DNA of 64,000 nt from Candidatus Anaerobutyricum avicola (GTDB lineage: Bacteria > Bacillota > Clostridia > Lachnospirales > Lachnospiraceae), in assembly GCA_019113845.1 (NCBI GenBank), contig DXGQ01000016.1:1-64000 (forward strand), given 5' to 3'. A program made the translations under genes and the position numbers. This document shows, one piece after another, positions 1 through 9,428 of the stretch. Position 1 is the stretch's first letter, and each line of letters opens with the position of its first letter. Under the pieces are notes generated by a model, which was given only the letters and a program-made list of their open reading frames with translations, was not told the DNA's origin and made no database searches.

Positions 1-245
1 CAGCAGGCTATAGAATAGATAGTTGTTATGTCGAGGGGATAAGAAACAGATAATTTTACACAGCACAGATGACGTTCCGGACACAGACAGTCTTCGACTG
101 CGAGCTGTGAGCGAGGACGGTTATATTCCCCACAGAGCTGATTCTGTCGTTCCGTCCGAGTGAGGGCTGAGCAGGAGAACCTGTCTGTGCTCCAGCGTCA
201 TCGTCTGTGTTACAAGTTATATTTCTTATCACCGCGACAAATCCC
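1..245. repeat. Dispersed palindromic repeat, copy 1 (about 245 bp)
   Basis: This segment recurs at 56384-56629 in the same orientation with roughly 93% identity by eye, differing by scattered substitutions and small indels. Its ends form an imperfect inverted repeat of about 65 bp: the stretch around 30-95 resembles the reverse complement of 180-245, sharing blocks such as GATAAGAAA and ACAGACAG. No open frame in it looks coding. It could be a MITE-like element or a structured RNA. The copy touches the window edge and may extend to the left. It lies about 130 bp upstream of glgA. Confidence 0.75.
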
Positions 246-375
246 AATTTATACAAAAAAGTCATAGTATTTATACCAAAATTGTTGTACAATAGATAAA
301 GTAGAGGCTGCGGCGTGCCGCATCTCGTAATACACTTTTAACAAAGGGAAAACTTTTTATTCGAGGAGGATTACC

Positions 376-1827
376 ATGAAGAAGATTTTATTTGCTGCTT
401 CTGAATGCGTACCGTTTATGAAAACGGGTGGACTTGCAGACGTTGTGGGGGCATTGCCAAAAGAGTTTGACAAGAACGAGTGGGATGTGAGAGTTGTTAT
501 GCCAAACTACCGGGGGATTCCGGATAAGTTTCGTAACACATTCCATTATGTGACGCATTTTTATATGGGTACAGGCCCGCTTGTTCCGCATACACATGTA
601 GGTATCATGCAGCATGAGTATAACGGCATCACCTATTATTTTATTGACAATCTGGATTATTTTGGCGCTGAGAAGCCTTACGCAGATACCAGAACAGACG
701 TAGAGAAATACATTTTCTTCTGTAAGGCAGTTTTGTCTATTCTTCCGATTGTAGATTTTAAACCGGATATTATTCACTGTCATGACTGGCAGACCGGTCT
801 GATCCCGGTATATCTGAAGACAGAGTTTGCGGCCAATCCGTTCTTCTGGGGCATCAAGACGATCATGACGATTCATAATCTCCGTTTCCAGGGTATCTGG
901 GATATCAAGACGATCAAGGGTCTTTCCGGACTGCCGGATTATCTGTTCACACCGGATAAGCTGGAATATAAGAAAGATGCCAACATGTTGAAGGGCGGTA
1001 TCGTTTATTCCGACTTTATCACCACAGTAAGTAATACTTATGCGCAGGAGATTCAGACCCCATACTACGGCGAGGGACTGGACGGTCTGCTGAGCGCCAG
1101 AAATCAGAGCCTGTTCGGTATCGTGAACGGTATTGATTATACTGTTTATAATCCGAAGACGGACCCGGCAATCTATGAGAATTATGATGTGAAAAATTAT
1201 AAGAAGGGCAAGGCAGCCAACAAGGCAGCTATCCAGAGAGAGCTGGGCCTTGAGGTGAACCCGGATAAGTATCTGATCGGTCTCGTTTCCAGACTGACAG
1301 ACCAGAAAGGTCTTGACCTGATCCAGTATGGTATGGAGCGTATTGTGGACGACAATACACAGCTTGTGGTCATCGGTACCGGCGAGCAGAGATACGAGGA
1401 TATGTTCCGCTACTATGCATATCGCTATCCGAATAAGGTATCTGCCAATATTCTCTATTCCGACGATTTGGCACATAAATTATATGCAGCGGCAGACGCG
1501 TTCCTGATGCCATCCCTCTTTGAACCGTGCGGACTGACACAGATCATCGCCTTCCGTTACGGAACGGTTCCAATCGTGAGAGAGACCGGCGGACTGAAGG
1601 ATACGGTAGAGCCGCTCAACGAGTTTGAGAATACCGGAGACGGCTTCTCCTTCACCAATTACAATGGCGACGACATGGTAAATGTCATTAACTACAGCAA
1701 ATACATTTTCTTTGAACAGAAGAATGTATGGGATAACATGCTCAAACGCGGTATGAAGAAAGACCTCTCCTGGGGCGTTTCCAAGAAACGTTATGAAGAG
1801 CTGTATAATACATTGATCGGAAGATAG
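376..1827 (+). CDS. glgA: Glycogen synthase (ADP-glucose type)
   Basis: This is a 483-residue GT5 glycosyltransferase that extends alpha-1,4-glucan chains from ADP-glucose in the cytoplasm. The N-terminal KTGGLADVVGALPK motif (about residues 16-29) holds the ADP-glucose-binding lysine. The C-terminal half shows the expected GLVSRLTDQKG and EPCGLTQ segments of the GT-B fold. Length is normal for the family. The start follows a GAGGAGG ribosome site 8 bases upstream. It stands alone here; the branching enzyme glgB lies about 53 kb downstream, so glycogen genes are dispersed in this genome. The palindromic repeat at 1-245 lies upstream. Confidence 0.96.
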   Translation: MKKILFAASECVPFMKTGGLADVVGALPKEFDKNEWDVRVVMPNYRGIPDKFRNTFHYVTHFYMGTGPLVPHTHVGIMQHEYNGITYYFIDNLDYFGAEKPYADTRTDVEKYIFFCKAVLSILPIVDFKPDIIHCHDWQTGLIPVYLKTEFAANPFFWGIKTIMTIHNLRFQGIWDIKTIKGLSGLPDYLFTPDKLEYKKDANMLKGGIVYSDFITTVSNTYAQEIQTPYYGEGLDGLLSARNQSLFGIVNGIDYTVYNPKTDPAIYENYDVKNYKKGKAANKAAIQRELGLEVNPDKYLIGLVSRLTDQKGLDLIQYGMERIVDDNTQLVVIGTGEQRYEDMFRYYAYRYPNKVSANILYSDDLAHKLYAAADAFLMPSLFEPCGLTQIIAFRYGTVPIVRETGGLKDTVEPLNEFENTGDGFSFTNYNGDDMVNVINYSKYIFFEQKNVWDNMLKRGMKKDLSWGVSKKRYEELYNTLIGR

Positions 1828-1863
1828 GATATAGCTGCTTTGAACAATTGTACAGAGACATAA

Positions 1864-1904
1864 AATACTCCCGCGGGTTGGAGAGACCTGCGGGAGTATT
1901 GTTA
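1864..1904. terminator. Bidirectional terminator between glgA and dacF
   Basis: A 15-bp stem with one mismatch (AATACTCCCGCGGGT pairing with ACCTGCGGGAGTATT) around a 7-base loop sits between the convergent genes. The T-rich side is better on the minus strand (TTTTATGT), so it mainly suits the carboxypeptidase transcript. Confidence 0.7.
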
Positions 1905-2003
1905 TGTGCCAGACGAGGACATAGATATCGCTCACCATTCTCCAAATGGTAACTGTAATACCCCGGACGAAATGATAGCGGAACGGATGTGCAGATTCCC
2001 ATT

Positions 2004-3155
2004 TTATCCATAAAAATATTTCCTCGCCAGCCGCTTCAGGCACCATCGGTAGTCGATGTGCGCGACGTCGGCCGCCGCTGTCACCGGATAAGTCCGGTAA
2101 GTTTCCCCGTTGATGGAGAGCGTCACTGTCCCGACGGGATCTCCGGAGCGGACCGGCGCGGAGAGGCTGGCGGAAAAGTCCGCGGTGCAGGAGGCTGTTT
2201 CCTCCCCGGTGTTCAGAAGGAGCGTCACGTCGCCGGGAGCGCGGATGTCGCAGATTTGCGCCTGCCCGTGCAGGACGGGGAGCTGCCCGGGGATATCGCT
2301 GTCAAGAGGGATCGTCACGTTTTCAAAGTTCTCCATCCCGTAATCCATGAGCTTCCTCGTGTCCTGCCATTTGTAACTGCGGTTCGGCGGCCAGCCGCTG
2401 CCGAGAACCACGGAGATGAGCAGCCGGTCCGCGGTCTCCACCGCGCCTACGAAGCAGTAGCCGGCCTTTCCCGTAAAACCGGTTTTTACGCCGATGGCGC
2501 CGGGGTAGGAGGTGAGGAAGGCGTCCTTGTTGTGAAGGGTGTAGGCCTGCCCGCCGGTGATCTCTTTGATGGTGTAGGAGGGTTCCCGGATGATGCTGCG
2601 GAAATCTTTGTTTTGCAGGGCGTGGCAGGTGAGGATGGCGAGATCGTAGCAGGTGGTATAATGGTTGTCGCTGTCCAGACCGTTGGGCGTCTCAAAGGAC
2701 GTCTGGTAGCAGCCGTAGGAGCGGGCTTCCTCCGTCATGGCCTGGCAGAAGGCTTCCACGGAGCCACCCAGATGTTCCGCGATGGCGACGGCGGCGTCGT
2801 TGTAGGATTCCAGCATGAGGGCGTAGAGAAGATCAGACAGGAGAAACTGACTGCCGGCCCTGGCGCCCAGATGCACTTTGGGAGCGGAAGCTGCCCTGTC
2901 GGAAAATGTGACGATGTCGGAGAGATTGCCGTGTTCCAGCGCGTAAAGACAGGTCATGATCTTTGTGGTGCTGGCCATGGGAAGCTCCGTTTTTTCTTCT
3001 TTGCCAAAAAGAACCCGCTGATTACTGCCGTCCATCAGAATGGCAGCTTTGGCATAAAGTCCCGAAGGTGTTTCCGCTGCGAGTGATTTTATGGTATGAT
3101 AGGGATACAGGAAAAACAAAAGAGACAGGCATAAAAGCGTAATATATTTTTTCAA
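2004..3155 (-). CDS. dacF: D-alanyl-D-alanine carboxypeptidase (PBP5/DacF type)
   Basis: This 383-residue serine peptidase trims the terminal D-alanine from peptidoglycan stem peptides outside the membrane. It has an N-terminal signal peptide (residues 1-27, hydrophobic, ending SLAAE). The three penicillin-binding motifs are present: S62-T-T-K65, an S-Y-N (in LESYNDAA, about residue 119) and K-T-G (in GVKTGFTGKAG, about residue 222). A C-terminal beta-rich domain follows, as in PBP5. Translation appears to start at TTG, 7 bases after GAAAGGAG; no ATG with a good ribosome site lies near. It is transcribed alone, convergent with glgA. The dacF symbol follows Firmicutes usage; dacB-like naming is possible. 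Confidence 0.92.
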   Translation of the reverse strand: MKKYITLLCLSLLFFLYPYHTIKSLAAETPSGLYAKAAILMDGSNQRVLFGKEEKTELPMASTTKIMTCLYALEHGNLSDIVTFSDRAASAPKVHLGARAGSQFLLSDLLYALMLESYNDAAVAIAEHLGGSVEAFCQAMTEEARSYGCYQTSFETPNGLDSDNHYTTCYDLAILTCHALQNKDFRSIIREPSYTIKEITGGQAYTLHNKDAFLTSYPGAIGVKTGFTGKAGYCFVGAVETADRLLISVVLGSGWPPNRSYKWQDTRKLMDYGMENFENVTIPLDSDIPGQLPVLHGQAQICDIRAPGDVTLLLNTGEETASCTADFSASLSAPVRSGDPVGTVTLSINGETYRTYPVTAAADVAHIDYRWCLKRLARKYFYG

Positions 3156-3335
3156 AGAAGCGCTCCTTTCAGGAAATATGATGCGGCGCGGCTGACGTCA
3201 GTCCCTTTCGGACGGACTTCGTCTGCGGTCCGGAAGAGGAAAGAGGCCGGTGGGGCGTCCGGCAGGCAGACGGTTTGTATAATATATTACAATTTATGTC
3301 CGACAGCAGGATATATGATATCCGGGGAGGAAATT

Positions 3336-4319
3336 ATGTTTTATCGTTGTAAAAACTGCGGCGGCAACGTCACATACCATCCCGAAAAAAAGAAGATGGT
3401 CTGTGAGAGCTGCGGAAGTGAAGAAAGTCAGCAGGAGATACCACAGAAAAAGATTCATGTATGCAGCAATTGCGGCGGACAGATCGAGACGACAGAATAT
3501 ACGCTCGCCTGCCGGTGCCCGTACTGTCAGACCTTTCACATACTGGAGGACCGGATGGAGGGAGCCCGCCGGCCCCGTCTGCTCCTGCCGTTTTGCATGG
3601 ACAGACAGGAGGCGGGAGAGAGGATCAGAAAGAACTTTGACACGAAGCTGTTTCTTCCGTCCAATTTCTGCGCGGCGTCTGACATAGAATCCATGGAAGG
3701 TCTGTACGTGCCATTCTGGATGTATGACTTTCACAGCCATGTACATTTTGAGGGCGAGGGAGACCGGGTGCGGACCTGGAGAGAGGGAGAGTATGAGATG
3801 ACGGAGACGAGAGTGTACCGTCTGGTCCGGGATTTTGAGGTGGATTATGATAAGATTCCGGTGGACGCTTCCGTCGCCATGGAGGACGGCATGATGGATC
3901 TGCTGGAGCCATATCAGTACGGGGAGCTCCTCGACTTTACGCCGGAATACCTGTCCGGCTTTCAGGCAGACGTATTTGAGCAGGATGAGGAAACCCTGCG
4001 GCCGCGGGCGGAAGAGAAAGCGGACGGATTTTCCAGAGAGTATCTGGCGGAAGAAAATGCCGGCTACGCTATGGTGCGACCCTTTGAGGAGCAGGTGAAC
4101 AATACGGTGGAAGATACTTTTTTTGCCTTTCTTCCGGTCTGGAAGTACATTTACCGCTATAACGGAAAAGAGTATCCGTTTTATGTCAACGGGCAGACGG
4201 GAAAGGTCATTGGCGCGCCGCCGGTCAGCCTGGGCAGGGTCTTTGGCATGAGCGCCATCCTGTTTGCGCTGGTGTTCTTTTTCCTGAAAATGTTATGTTT
4301 TCTTCTGGAGGTGCTGTAG
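3336..4319 (+). CDS. Zinc-ribbon protein with C-terminal membrane segment
   Basis: This protein of about 327 residues begins with two zinc-ribbon-like cysteine pairs (CKNCG...CESCG, then CSNCG...CRCPYC) within the first 65 residues. A soluble middle domain rich in aromatic and acidic residues follows, and one hydrophobic segment closes the C-terminus (about residues 303-327). The ATG at 3336 follows GGGGAGG; an in-frame ATG at 3315 has no ribosome site. Its stop codon directly abuts the start of the next gene (a TPM-domain protein), so the two are translationally coupled and probably act together at the membrane. The precise function is unknown. Similar pairs occur in Clostridia as uncharacterised TFIIB-zinc-finger proteins. 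Confidence 0.7.
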   Translation: MFYRCKNCGGNVTYHPEKKKMVCESCGSEESQQEIPQKKIHVCSNCGGQIETTEYTLACRCPYCQTFHILEDRMEGARRPRLLLPFCMDRQEAGERIRKNFDTKLFLPSNFCAASDIESMEGLYVPFWMYDFHSHVHFEGEGDRVRTWREGEYEMTETRVYRLVRDFEVDYDKIPVDASVAMEDGMMDLLEPYQYGELLDFTPEYLSGFQADVFEQDEETLRPRAEEKADGFSREYLAEENAGYAMVRPFEEQVNNTVEDTFFAFLPVWKYIYRYNGKEYPFYVNGQTGKVIGAPPVSLGRVFGMSAILFALVFFFLKMLCFLLEVL

Positions 4320-5153
4320 ATGAATAAGACGTATCGAAAAGTTATTCTTGGACTCCTCATCGCTGCTCTCGTTCTCGGCGGGCTGGCTCTGTTTCTCCGG
4401 TATGCCGTATTTCAGGGGATGATGGCGTCAAAGGAGCCGAGGAGCAATACACAGTGCCAGACAGAGGAGAGAGTCTTTGATGAGGCAAATGTGCTGGCGG
4501 ACGAAGAAGAGGAAGAACTCTCTGCCCTGATCGAGGAGAAAGAGAAGATGATCGGGGCGGACATTGTCCTTCTTACCATCCGGGAACCGGAGATCGATGA
4601 CTACTATACGATCCGGGATTATGCACAGAACTGGTATGAGACGAATCAGTTTGGCTGGGATAAGCCAAACGGCGACGGCATCATTTACGTGGATAACTGG
4701 GCGAATGGATATTGCTGGTTGTGTACGACCGGCAGACCGACGCAGAAGCTTGATGATAATACGATCCAGTTTATCATTGACCGCACCAATGAGAATGTCA
4801 ATGAGGATCCCTGCGCCGCTTACGAGACGATGATAAAGACGACGGCGGAGGAAATGCAGAATCTGAACCTGTTCCATTTCCGTATCGGAAATCTCTGGCT
4901 GCTTCTGATCGCGCTGGCGGTGGCTGCCATCTTTGCTGCCTGCAATCTCATCGGAAACCGGGGGCAGGTGACGACCGGAAAGTCCACCTATGTGCCGGAA
5001 GGCGGCGTGAAGATCAACCGGCGTCAGGATATTTTCCTGCATTCGCACGTGACGAGGGTAAAGGTTGAGAGCGACCATGATTCCGGCGGTCACGGCGGCG
5101 GGGGAGATATCGGCGGAACCGGCGGCCATGGAGGCGGCGGGGGACGTCATTAG
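4320..5153 (+). CDS. TPM-domain membrane protein with Gly/His-rich tail
   Basis: A 277-residue protein with a membrane segment near residues 8-28, an extracytoplasmic TPM domain (VFDEANVLADEEEEEL onwards, about residues 50-175), a second membrane segment (about residues 192-212) and a tail ending in a repeated Gly-Gly-His/Gly run. TPM proteins such as YgcG have roles in membrane-protein turnover or phosphatase-like activity in other systems; the exact activity here is not known. Only one base separates the function of stop and start from the upstream zinc-ribbon gene (TAG directly followed by ATG). The Gly-rich tail is typical of YgcG-like members. Confidence 0.75.
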   Translation: MNKTYRKVILGLLIAALVLGGLALFLRYAVFQGMMASKEPRSNTQCQTEERVFDEANVLADEEEEELSALIEEKEKMIGADIVLLTIREPEIDDYYTIRDYAQNWYETNQFGWDKPNGDGIIYVDNWANGYCWLCTTGRPTQKLDDNTIQFIIDRTNENVNEDPCAAYETMIKTTAEEMQNLNLFHFRIGNLWLLLIALAVAAIFAACNLIGNRGQVTTGKSTYVPEGGVKINRRQDIFLHSHVTRVKVESDHDSGGHGGGGDIGGTGGHGGGGGRH

Positions 5154-5246
5154 CGTGGTGGCTTTCGCATGTTCCGTATGACAGATGCAGGATAAAAGAG
5201 GATACGGAACAGGAAACAGAGAAATACAAAAAAAGGAGACGGAACG

Positions 5247-5813
5247 ATGGAACAGAGACTGATGCAGATGGAAGAATTCCGGAAGCTGTATGACACCAGT
5301 ATGAAGAAACATTTTCCACCGGACGAGCTCAAACCATTTTCTATCATGGAAAAGGCGGTCAGAGAGGGAAATTATTTTCCGCACGGGTATTATGAGGACG
5401 GGGAATGCAGAGCCTACACTTGCCTGATAAAAAACGGCGATTTCTATTTGCTTGATTATTTTGCCGTCATGGAAGACGGAAGGGGAAAAGGAACCGGCAG
5501 CCGGATTCTTTCTATTTTGAAGGGGCATCTGAGCGAGAAAGAGGCGGTACTTCTGGAAGTGGAAGAGCCGCTGGCAGCGGAGCCGGACGTCCGGGATCTG
5601 CAAGAGCGGCGGATTCAGTTTTATCTGAGAAATGAGGCCATAGAGACCGGGTTAAACGCGCAGGTGTTCGGCGTGCGCTACCGGATCCTGGGTCTTGGGC
5701 GGCCGCTTTATGAGGAAAAGGCGCAGACAGCCATGGAAACGCTTTATCACACGATCCTCAGTGAGGAAATGTACGAGCGGAATGTGAGATTTTCTCTTGA
5801 TAAACCAAAATAA
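5247..5813 (+). CDS. GNAT-family N-acetyltransferase
   Basis: This 188-residue protein has the GNAT fold signature: a beta strand with DYFAVMEDGRGKGTGSRIL (about residues 72-90), including the acetyl-CoA pyrophosphate loop R-G-K-G-T-G. The substrate cannot be told from sequence. It starts with a good ribosome site (AAAGGAG, 8 bases upstream). It lies 93 bp after the TPM gene in the same direction and ahead of gatCAB, but a 150-bp spacer separates it from gatC. A short C-terminal extension beyond the acetyltransferase core is present. Confidence 0.82.
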   Translation: MEQRLMQMEEFRKLYDTSMKKHFPPDELKPFSIMEKAVREGNYFPHGYYEDGECRAYTCLIKNGDFYLLDYFAVMEDGRGKGTGSRILSILKGHLSEKEAVLLEVEEPLAAEPDVRDLQERRIQFYLRNEAIETGLNAQVFGVRYRILGLGRPLYEEKAQTAMETLYHTILSEEMYERNVRFSLDKPK

Positions 5814-5966
5814 ATGTGATATGTTTTTTGCTGGAAATGTATAATACCGGGGTGCAAGGGTGTGCTTTTTTCAGCTCAGGCGGGAGGAGACTGTTTTTCC
5901 GCGTGAGCGCGCGGCCCTGCCCCGGTTTTTCTGTATAAATGTATTGTGACAAAAGGAGTGACAGAG

Positions 5967-6260
5967 ATGGCAAATGTGATTTCAGACGAGACGATGGAAT
6001 ATGTCGGTATTCTGGCGAAGCTGGAGCTCTCTCCGGAGGAGAAAGAGCAGGCAAAAGAAGATATGGCGAAGATGCTTGATTATATTGACACCTTAAATGA
6101 GCTGGACACCAGCGGCGTGGAGCCGATGAGTCATGTATTTCCGGTCCACAATGTGTTCCGGGAAGACGTGGTCACCAACGGGGACGAGCGGGACGCAATG
6201 CTTGCGGGCGCGCCGGAGGCGAAAGACGGCGCCTTTGTCGTGCCGAAAACGTTTGATTAA
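5967..6260 (+). CDS. gatC: Asp-tRNA(Asn)/Glu-tRNA(Gln) amidotransferase subunit C
   Basis: This 97-residue subunit stabilises the GatA-GatB heterodimer of the tRNA-dependent amidotransferase. The protein shows the family pattern: an N-terminal helix ([16 protein letters not shown]), a [10 protein letters not shown] segment and the conserved V-E-P-M-S-H motif. The ATG at 5967 follows AAAGGAGTG; an upstream in-frame GTG at 5946 overlaps that ribosome site and is unlikely. It is the first gene of gatCAB. Confidence 0.95.
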   Translation: MANVISDETMEYVGILAKLELSPEEKEQAKEDMAKMLDYIDTLNELDTSGVEPMSHVFPVHNVFREDVVTNGDERDAMLAGAPEAKDGAFVVPKTFD

Positions 6261-6308
6261 ACGACGGACAGCCGCAGTAAGAGAGTAGAAAAAGACAGGA
6301 GGACAGCG

Positions 6309-7841
6309 ATGGACTGGATGAAATGTACAGCTGTGGAGCTGGGCGAAAAGATAAAGGCGGGCGAGGTCACTGCCATGGAAGCGGCCATGGCGGCCATGGA
6401 CGCCATTGAAAAGAAAGAAGAGATCTATCATTCTTATGTGACGGTGCTGGACAGAGAGACCGTGTTAAAGCGGGCGGAGGAAGTACAGCGGATGATTGAG
6501 GACGGTACGCTCACCGGACCGCTGGCGGGAGTGCCGGCAGCCATCAAGGATAATATGTGTACGGAAGGAGTGCGCACGACCTGCAGCTCCCGGATCCTTG
6601 ATAATTTTGTGCCGCCATACACGGCGGAAGCGGTGAAGAATCTGGAAAAGGCGGGCGTGGTCATCATCGGAAAGACAAATATGGATGAGTTTGCCATGGG
6701 AAGTACCACGGAGACCTCCTATTACGGAGCGACAAAGAATCCGTGGGATCCGGAACATGTGCCGGGCGGTTCCTCCGGTGGATCCGCGGCGGCAGTGGCG
6801 GCGGAAGAATGTATTTTTGCGCTGGGGTCTGATACCGGCGGCTCGATCCGACAGCCGGCGTCTTATTGTGGCGTGGTAGGGATGAAGCCGACGTACGGTA
6901 CCGTATCCCGCTATGGATTGATCGCCTATGGTTCCTCACTGGATCAGATTGGTCCGATGGCAAAGGACGTGCGGGACTGCGCGGTGATCCTCGACGCCAT
7001 CGCCTCTCATGATGAGAAAGACAGCACTTCTGTGGAGCGGGAGGAATATGCCTTTGCTTCCGCTCTCGTCAATGATGTCAGAGGAATGAAGATCGGCATC
7101 CCGAAGGATTACTTCGGGGAAGGTCTGGACGCGGATGTGCGGGCGGCAGTGATGGAGGCGGCAAAGGTTCTGGAAGCGCAGGGAGCTGTTGTGGAAGAGT
7201 TTGACCTTGGTCTTGTCAAATATGCCATCCCGGCATATTATGTCATCGCCTGCGCGGAGGCCAGTTCCAACCTGGCGCGGTTTGACGGCGTCAAATACGG
7301 TTACCGCACGCCGGAATATGAGGGATTGCATAACATGTATAAAAAGACCCGGTCTGAGGGATTCGGTCCGGAAGTGAAGCGGAGGATCATGCTGGGTTCC
7401 TTTGTGTTAAGTTCCGGGTATTACGATGCGTATTATCTGAAAGCGCTGCGGACAAAGGCACTCATCAAACAGGAGTTTGACAGGGCGTTTGAGAAATATG
7501 ACGTGATCCTCGGTCCGGCTGCGCCGACCACAGCGCCGAAGCTGGGCGAGAGCCTTGACGACCCGATCCAGATGTATCTGGGAGACATTTACACGATCTC
7601 CGTCAATCTGGCGGGACTGCCGGGTATCACCGTTCCCTGCGGCACGGATCAGCAGGGGCTGCCGGTCGGCGTGCAGCTGATCGGGGATTGCTTTAAGGAG
7701 AAAAATATCCTCCGGGCAGCTTACACTTATGAGCAGAACCGGGGATTTACCATGACGGCGCCGGGAGCCGGAGAAAACAAAAAAGACGGCTGCCGGAATC
7801 TGTCCGGGATGTCGGAGACAGCAGAAGGAGGGAATGACTGA
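6309..7841 (+). CDS. gatA: Asp-tRNA(Asn)/Glu-tRNA(Gln) amidotransferase subunit A
   Basis: A 510-residue amidase-signature enzyme that releases ammonia from glutamine and passes it to GatB. The amidase signature is clear (PGGSSGGSAAAVAA, about residues 151-164), with the Ser-cisSer-Lys triad expected from the upstream lysine (AIKDNM), the cis-Ser and the GSDTGGSIRQP nucleophile loop. The C-terminus carries about 25 extra polar residues compared with typical proteins. Its stop overlaps the gatB start by one base (TGATG). Confidence 0.96.
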   Translation: MDWMKCTAVELGEKIKAGEVTAMEAAMAAMDAIEKKEEIYHSYVTVLDRETVLKRAEEVQRMIEDGTLTGPLAGVPAAIKDNMCTEGVRTTCSSRILDNFVPPYTAEAVKNLEKAGVVIIGKTNMDEFAMGSTTETSYYGATKNPWDPEHVPGGSSGGSAAAVAAEECIFALGSDTGGSIRQPASYCGVVGMKPTYGTVSRYGLIAYGSSLDQIGPMAKDVRDCAVILDAIASHDEKDSTSVEREEYAFASALVNDVRGMKIGIPKDYFGEGLDADVRAAVMEAAKVLEAQGAVVEEFDLGLVKYAIPAYYVIACAEASSNLARFDGVKYGYRTPEYEGLHNMYKKTRSEGFGPEVKRRIMLGSFVLSSGYYDAYYLKALRTKALIKQEFDRAFEKYDVILGPAAPTTAPKLGESLDDPIQMYLGDIYTISVNLAGLPGITVPCGTDQQGLPVGVQLIGDCFKEKNILRAAYTYEQNRGFTMTAPGAGENKKDGCRNLSGMSETAEGGND

Positions 7842-9274
7842 TGAGCAGACAGTATGAGACCGTGATCGGTCTGGAGGTGCATGTGGAGCTTGCCACAAAG
7901 ACGAAGATATTCTGCGGATGCAGCACGGAATTTGGCGGAGCGCCGAACACCCACACCTGCCCGGTCTGTACCGGGATGCCGGGTTCTCTCCCGGTGCTGA
8001 ACAAACAGGTGGTGGAGTATGCGGCGGCTGTCGGTCTGGCGACCAACTGTACTATCACGCAGAACTGTAAGTTTGACCGGAAGAATTATTTTTATCCGGA
8101 TAATCCGCAGAATTATCAGATCTCTCAGCTGTACTATCCGATATGCAGGGACGGCCATGTGGAGATCGAGGTGGATGGAAGAAAGAAGAACGTCGGTATC
8201 CATGAGATTCACATGGAGGAGGACGCCGGCAAGCTCATTCACGATCCGGCCACCGGCAATTCTCTGGTGGATTTCAACCGGAGCGGTGTGCCGCTGATCG
8301 AGATCGTGTCGGAGCCGGATATGCGCTCGGCGGAGGAAGTCATCGCCTATCTGGAAAAGCTTCGCATGATCATTCAGTATCTGGGCGCCTCCGACTGCAA
8401 GCTGCAGGAAGGCTCCATGCGCGCGGACGTGAACCTTTCCGTCCGGGAGGTGGGAGCGGAAACGTTCGGTACCAGAACAGAGATGAAGAACCTGAACTCT
8501 TTCAGCGCCATCGCCAGAGCCATTGAGGGAGAGCGGGAGCGTCAGATCGATCTTCTGGAAGAAGGAAAAGAAGTGGTGCAGGAGACCCGCCGCTGGGATG
8601 ACGAGGCGGAGTATTCCTATCCGATGCGCTCCAAAGAGGACGCGCAGGATTACCGTTACTTCCCGGAGCCGGATCTGCCGCCGATCGTGATCTCCGATGC
8701 GTGGCTGGAGGAGATCCGCGCAAAACAGCCGGAGTTCCGCGATGAGAAACAGGCCCGTTACCAGAAAGAATACGGCCTGCCGGAGTATGATACGGAGATC
8801 ATCACCGCGGACCGGAAGCTGACAGAGCTGTTTGAGAGCTGTATTGCCCGGGGAGCTGCTCCGAAAGAAGTTTCCAACTGGATCATGGGCGATACCATGC
8901 GTCTCCTGAAAGAAAATGAGATGGAGCCGTCAGACCTTACCTTCGCTCCGGAACATCTCGTAAAAATGATCGAGATGATCGAGTCCGGCGCCATTAACCG
9001 GAAGGTGGCAAGAAAAGTCTTTGAGGCCGTCTTCAAAGACGATGTCGACCCGGAAACTTATGTTGAAGAAAATGGACTGAAGACCGTCAATGATGAGGGT
9101 GCGCTCCGGAAAGTGATCGAAGAGATTGTGGAAAATAATCCGAAATCAGTGGAAGATTATAAAGCAGGAAAGAAAAAGGCTATGGGATTCTTCGTGGGAC
9201 AGACGATGCGTGCCATGAAGGGGAAAGCAGATCCTGCCATGGTGAATCAGATACTGAGGGAGATCCTTGACTGA
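7841..9274 (+). CDS. gatB: Asp-tRNA(Asn)/Glu-tRNA(Gln) amidotransferase subunit B
   Basis: A 477-residue protein that phosphorylates the mischarged Glu or Asp on tRNA and transamidates it. It has the GatB/E catalytic core beginning ETVIGLEVHVEL, zinc-type cysteines (C-G-C-S and C-P-V-C near residues 26-45) and the C-terminal YqeY-like tRNA-binding tail (VARKVFEAVF, IVENNPKSVEDYKAGK). The last gene of the operon, followed by a terminator. Presence of gatCAB suggests that Gln-tRNA and possibly Asn-tRNA are made indirectly. Confidence 0.97.
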   Translation: MSRQYETVIGLEVHVELATKTKIFCGCSTEFGGAPNTHTCPVCTGMPGSLPVLNKQVVEYAAAVGLATNCTITQNCKFDRKNYFYPDNPQNYQISQLYYPICRDGHVEIEVDGRKKNVGIHEIHMEEDAGKLIHDPATGNSLVDFNRSGVPLIEIVSEPDMRSAEEVIAYLEKLRMIIQYLGASDCKLQEGSMRADVNLSVREVGAETFGTRTEMKNLNSFSAIARAIEGERERQIDLLEEGKEVVQETRRWDDEAEYSYPMRSKEDAQDYRYFPEPDLPPIVISDAWLEEIRAKQPEFRDEKQARYQKEYGLPEYDTEIITADRKLTELFESCIARGAAPKEVSNWIMGDTMRLLKENEMEPSDLTFAPEHLVKMIEMIESGAINRKVARKVFEAVFKDDVDPETYVEENGLKTVNDEGALRKVIEEIVENNPKSVEDYKAGKKKAMGFFVGQTMRAMKGKADPAMVNQILREILD

Positions 9275-9290
9275 TATCCAAAGGACAGTT

Positions 9291-9365
9291 TCCGGCGCCT
9301 CGCCCGTTGGTGAGGCGCCGGATGAATGTGATAAAAAGGCTGCTGCAAGTTTCGCGGCGGCCTTT
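9291..9365 (+). terminator. gatCAB terminator region (two hairpins)
   Basis: A perfect 11-bp arm pair (TCCGGCGCCTC with GAGGCGCCGGA, 9291-9321) is followed by a second hairpin (AAAGGCTGCTGC pairing with GCGGCGGCCTTTT, 9333-9365) that ends in four T. The second is the likely intrinsic terminator. Confidence 0.7.
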
Positions 9366-9428
9366 TGCTGCATAAAAAATGACAGGACGGCTGTTTTTTG
9401 CCGCAGTTCAGAAGAGATGGGGGAAAGT

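Noticed and set aside
388..1476. Antisense frame over glgA
   Set aside because: A shadow of the real gene; no ribosome site.
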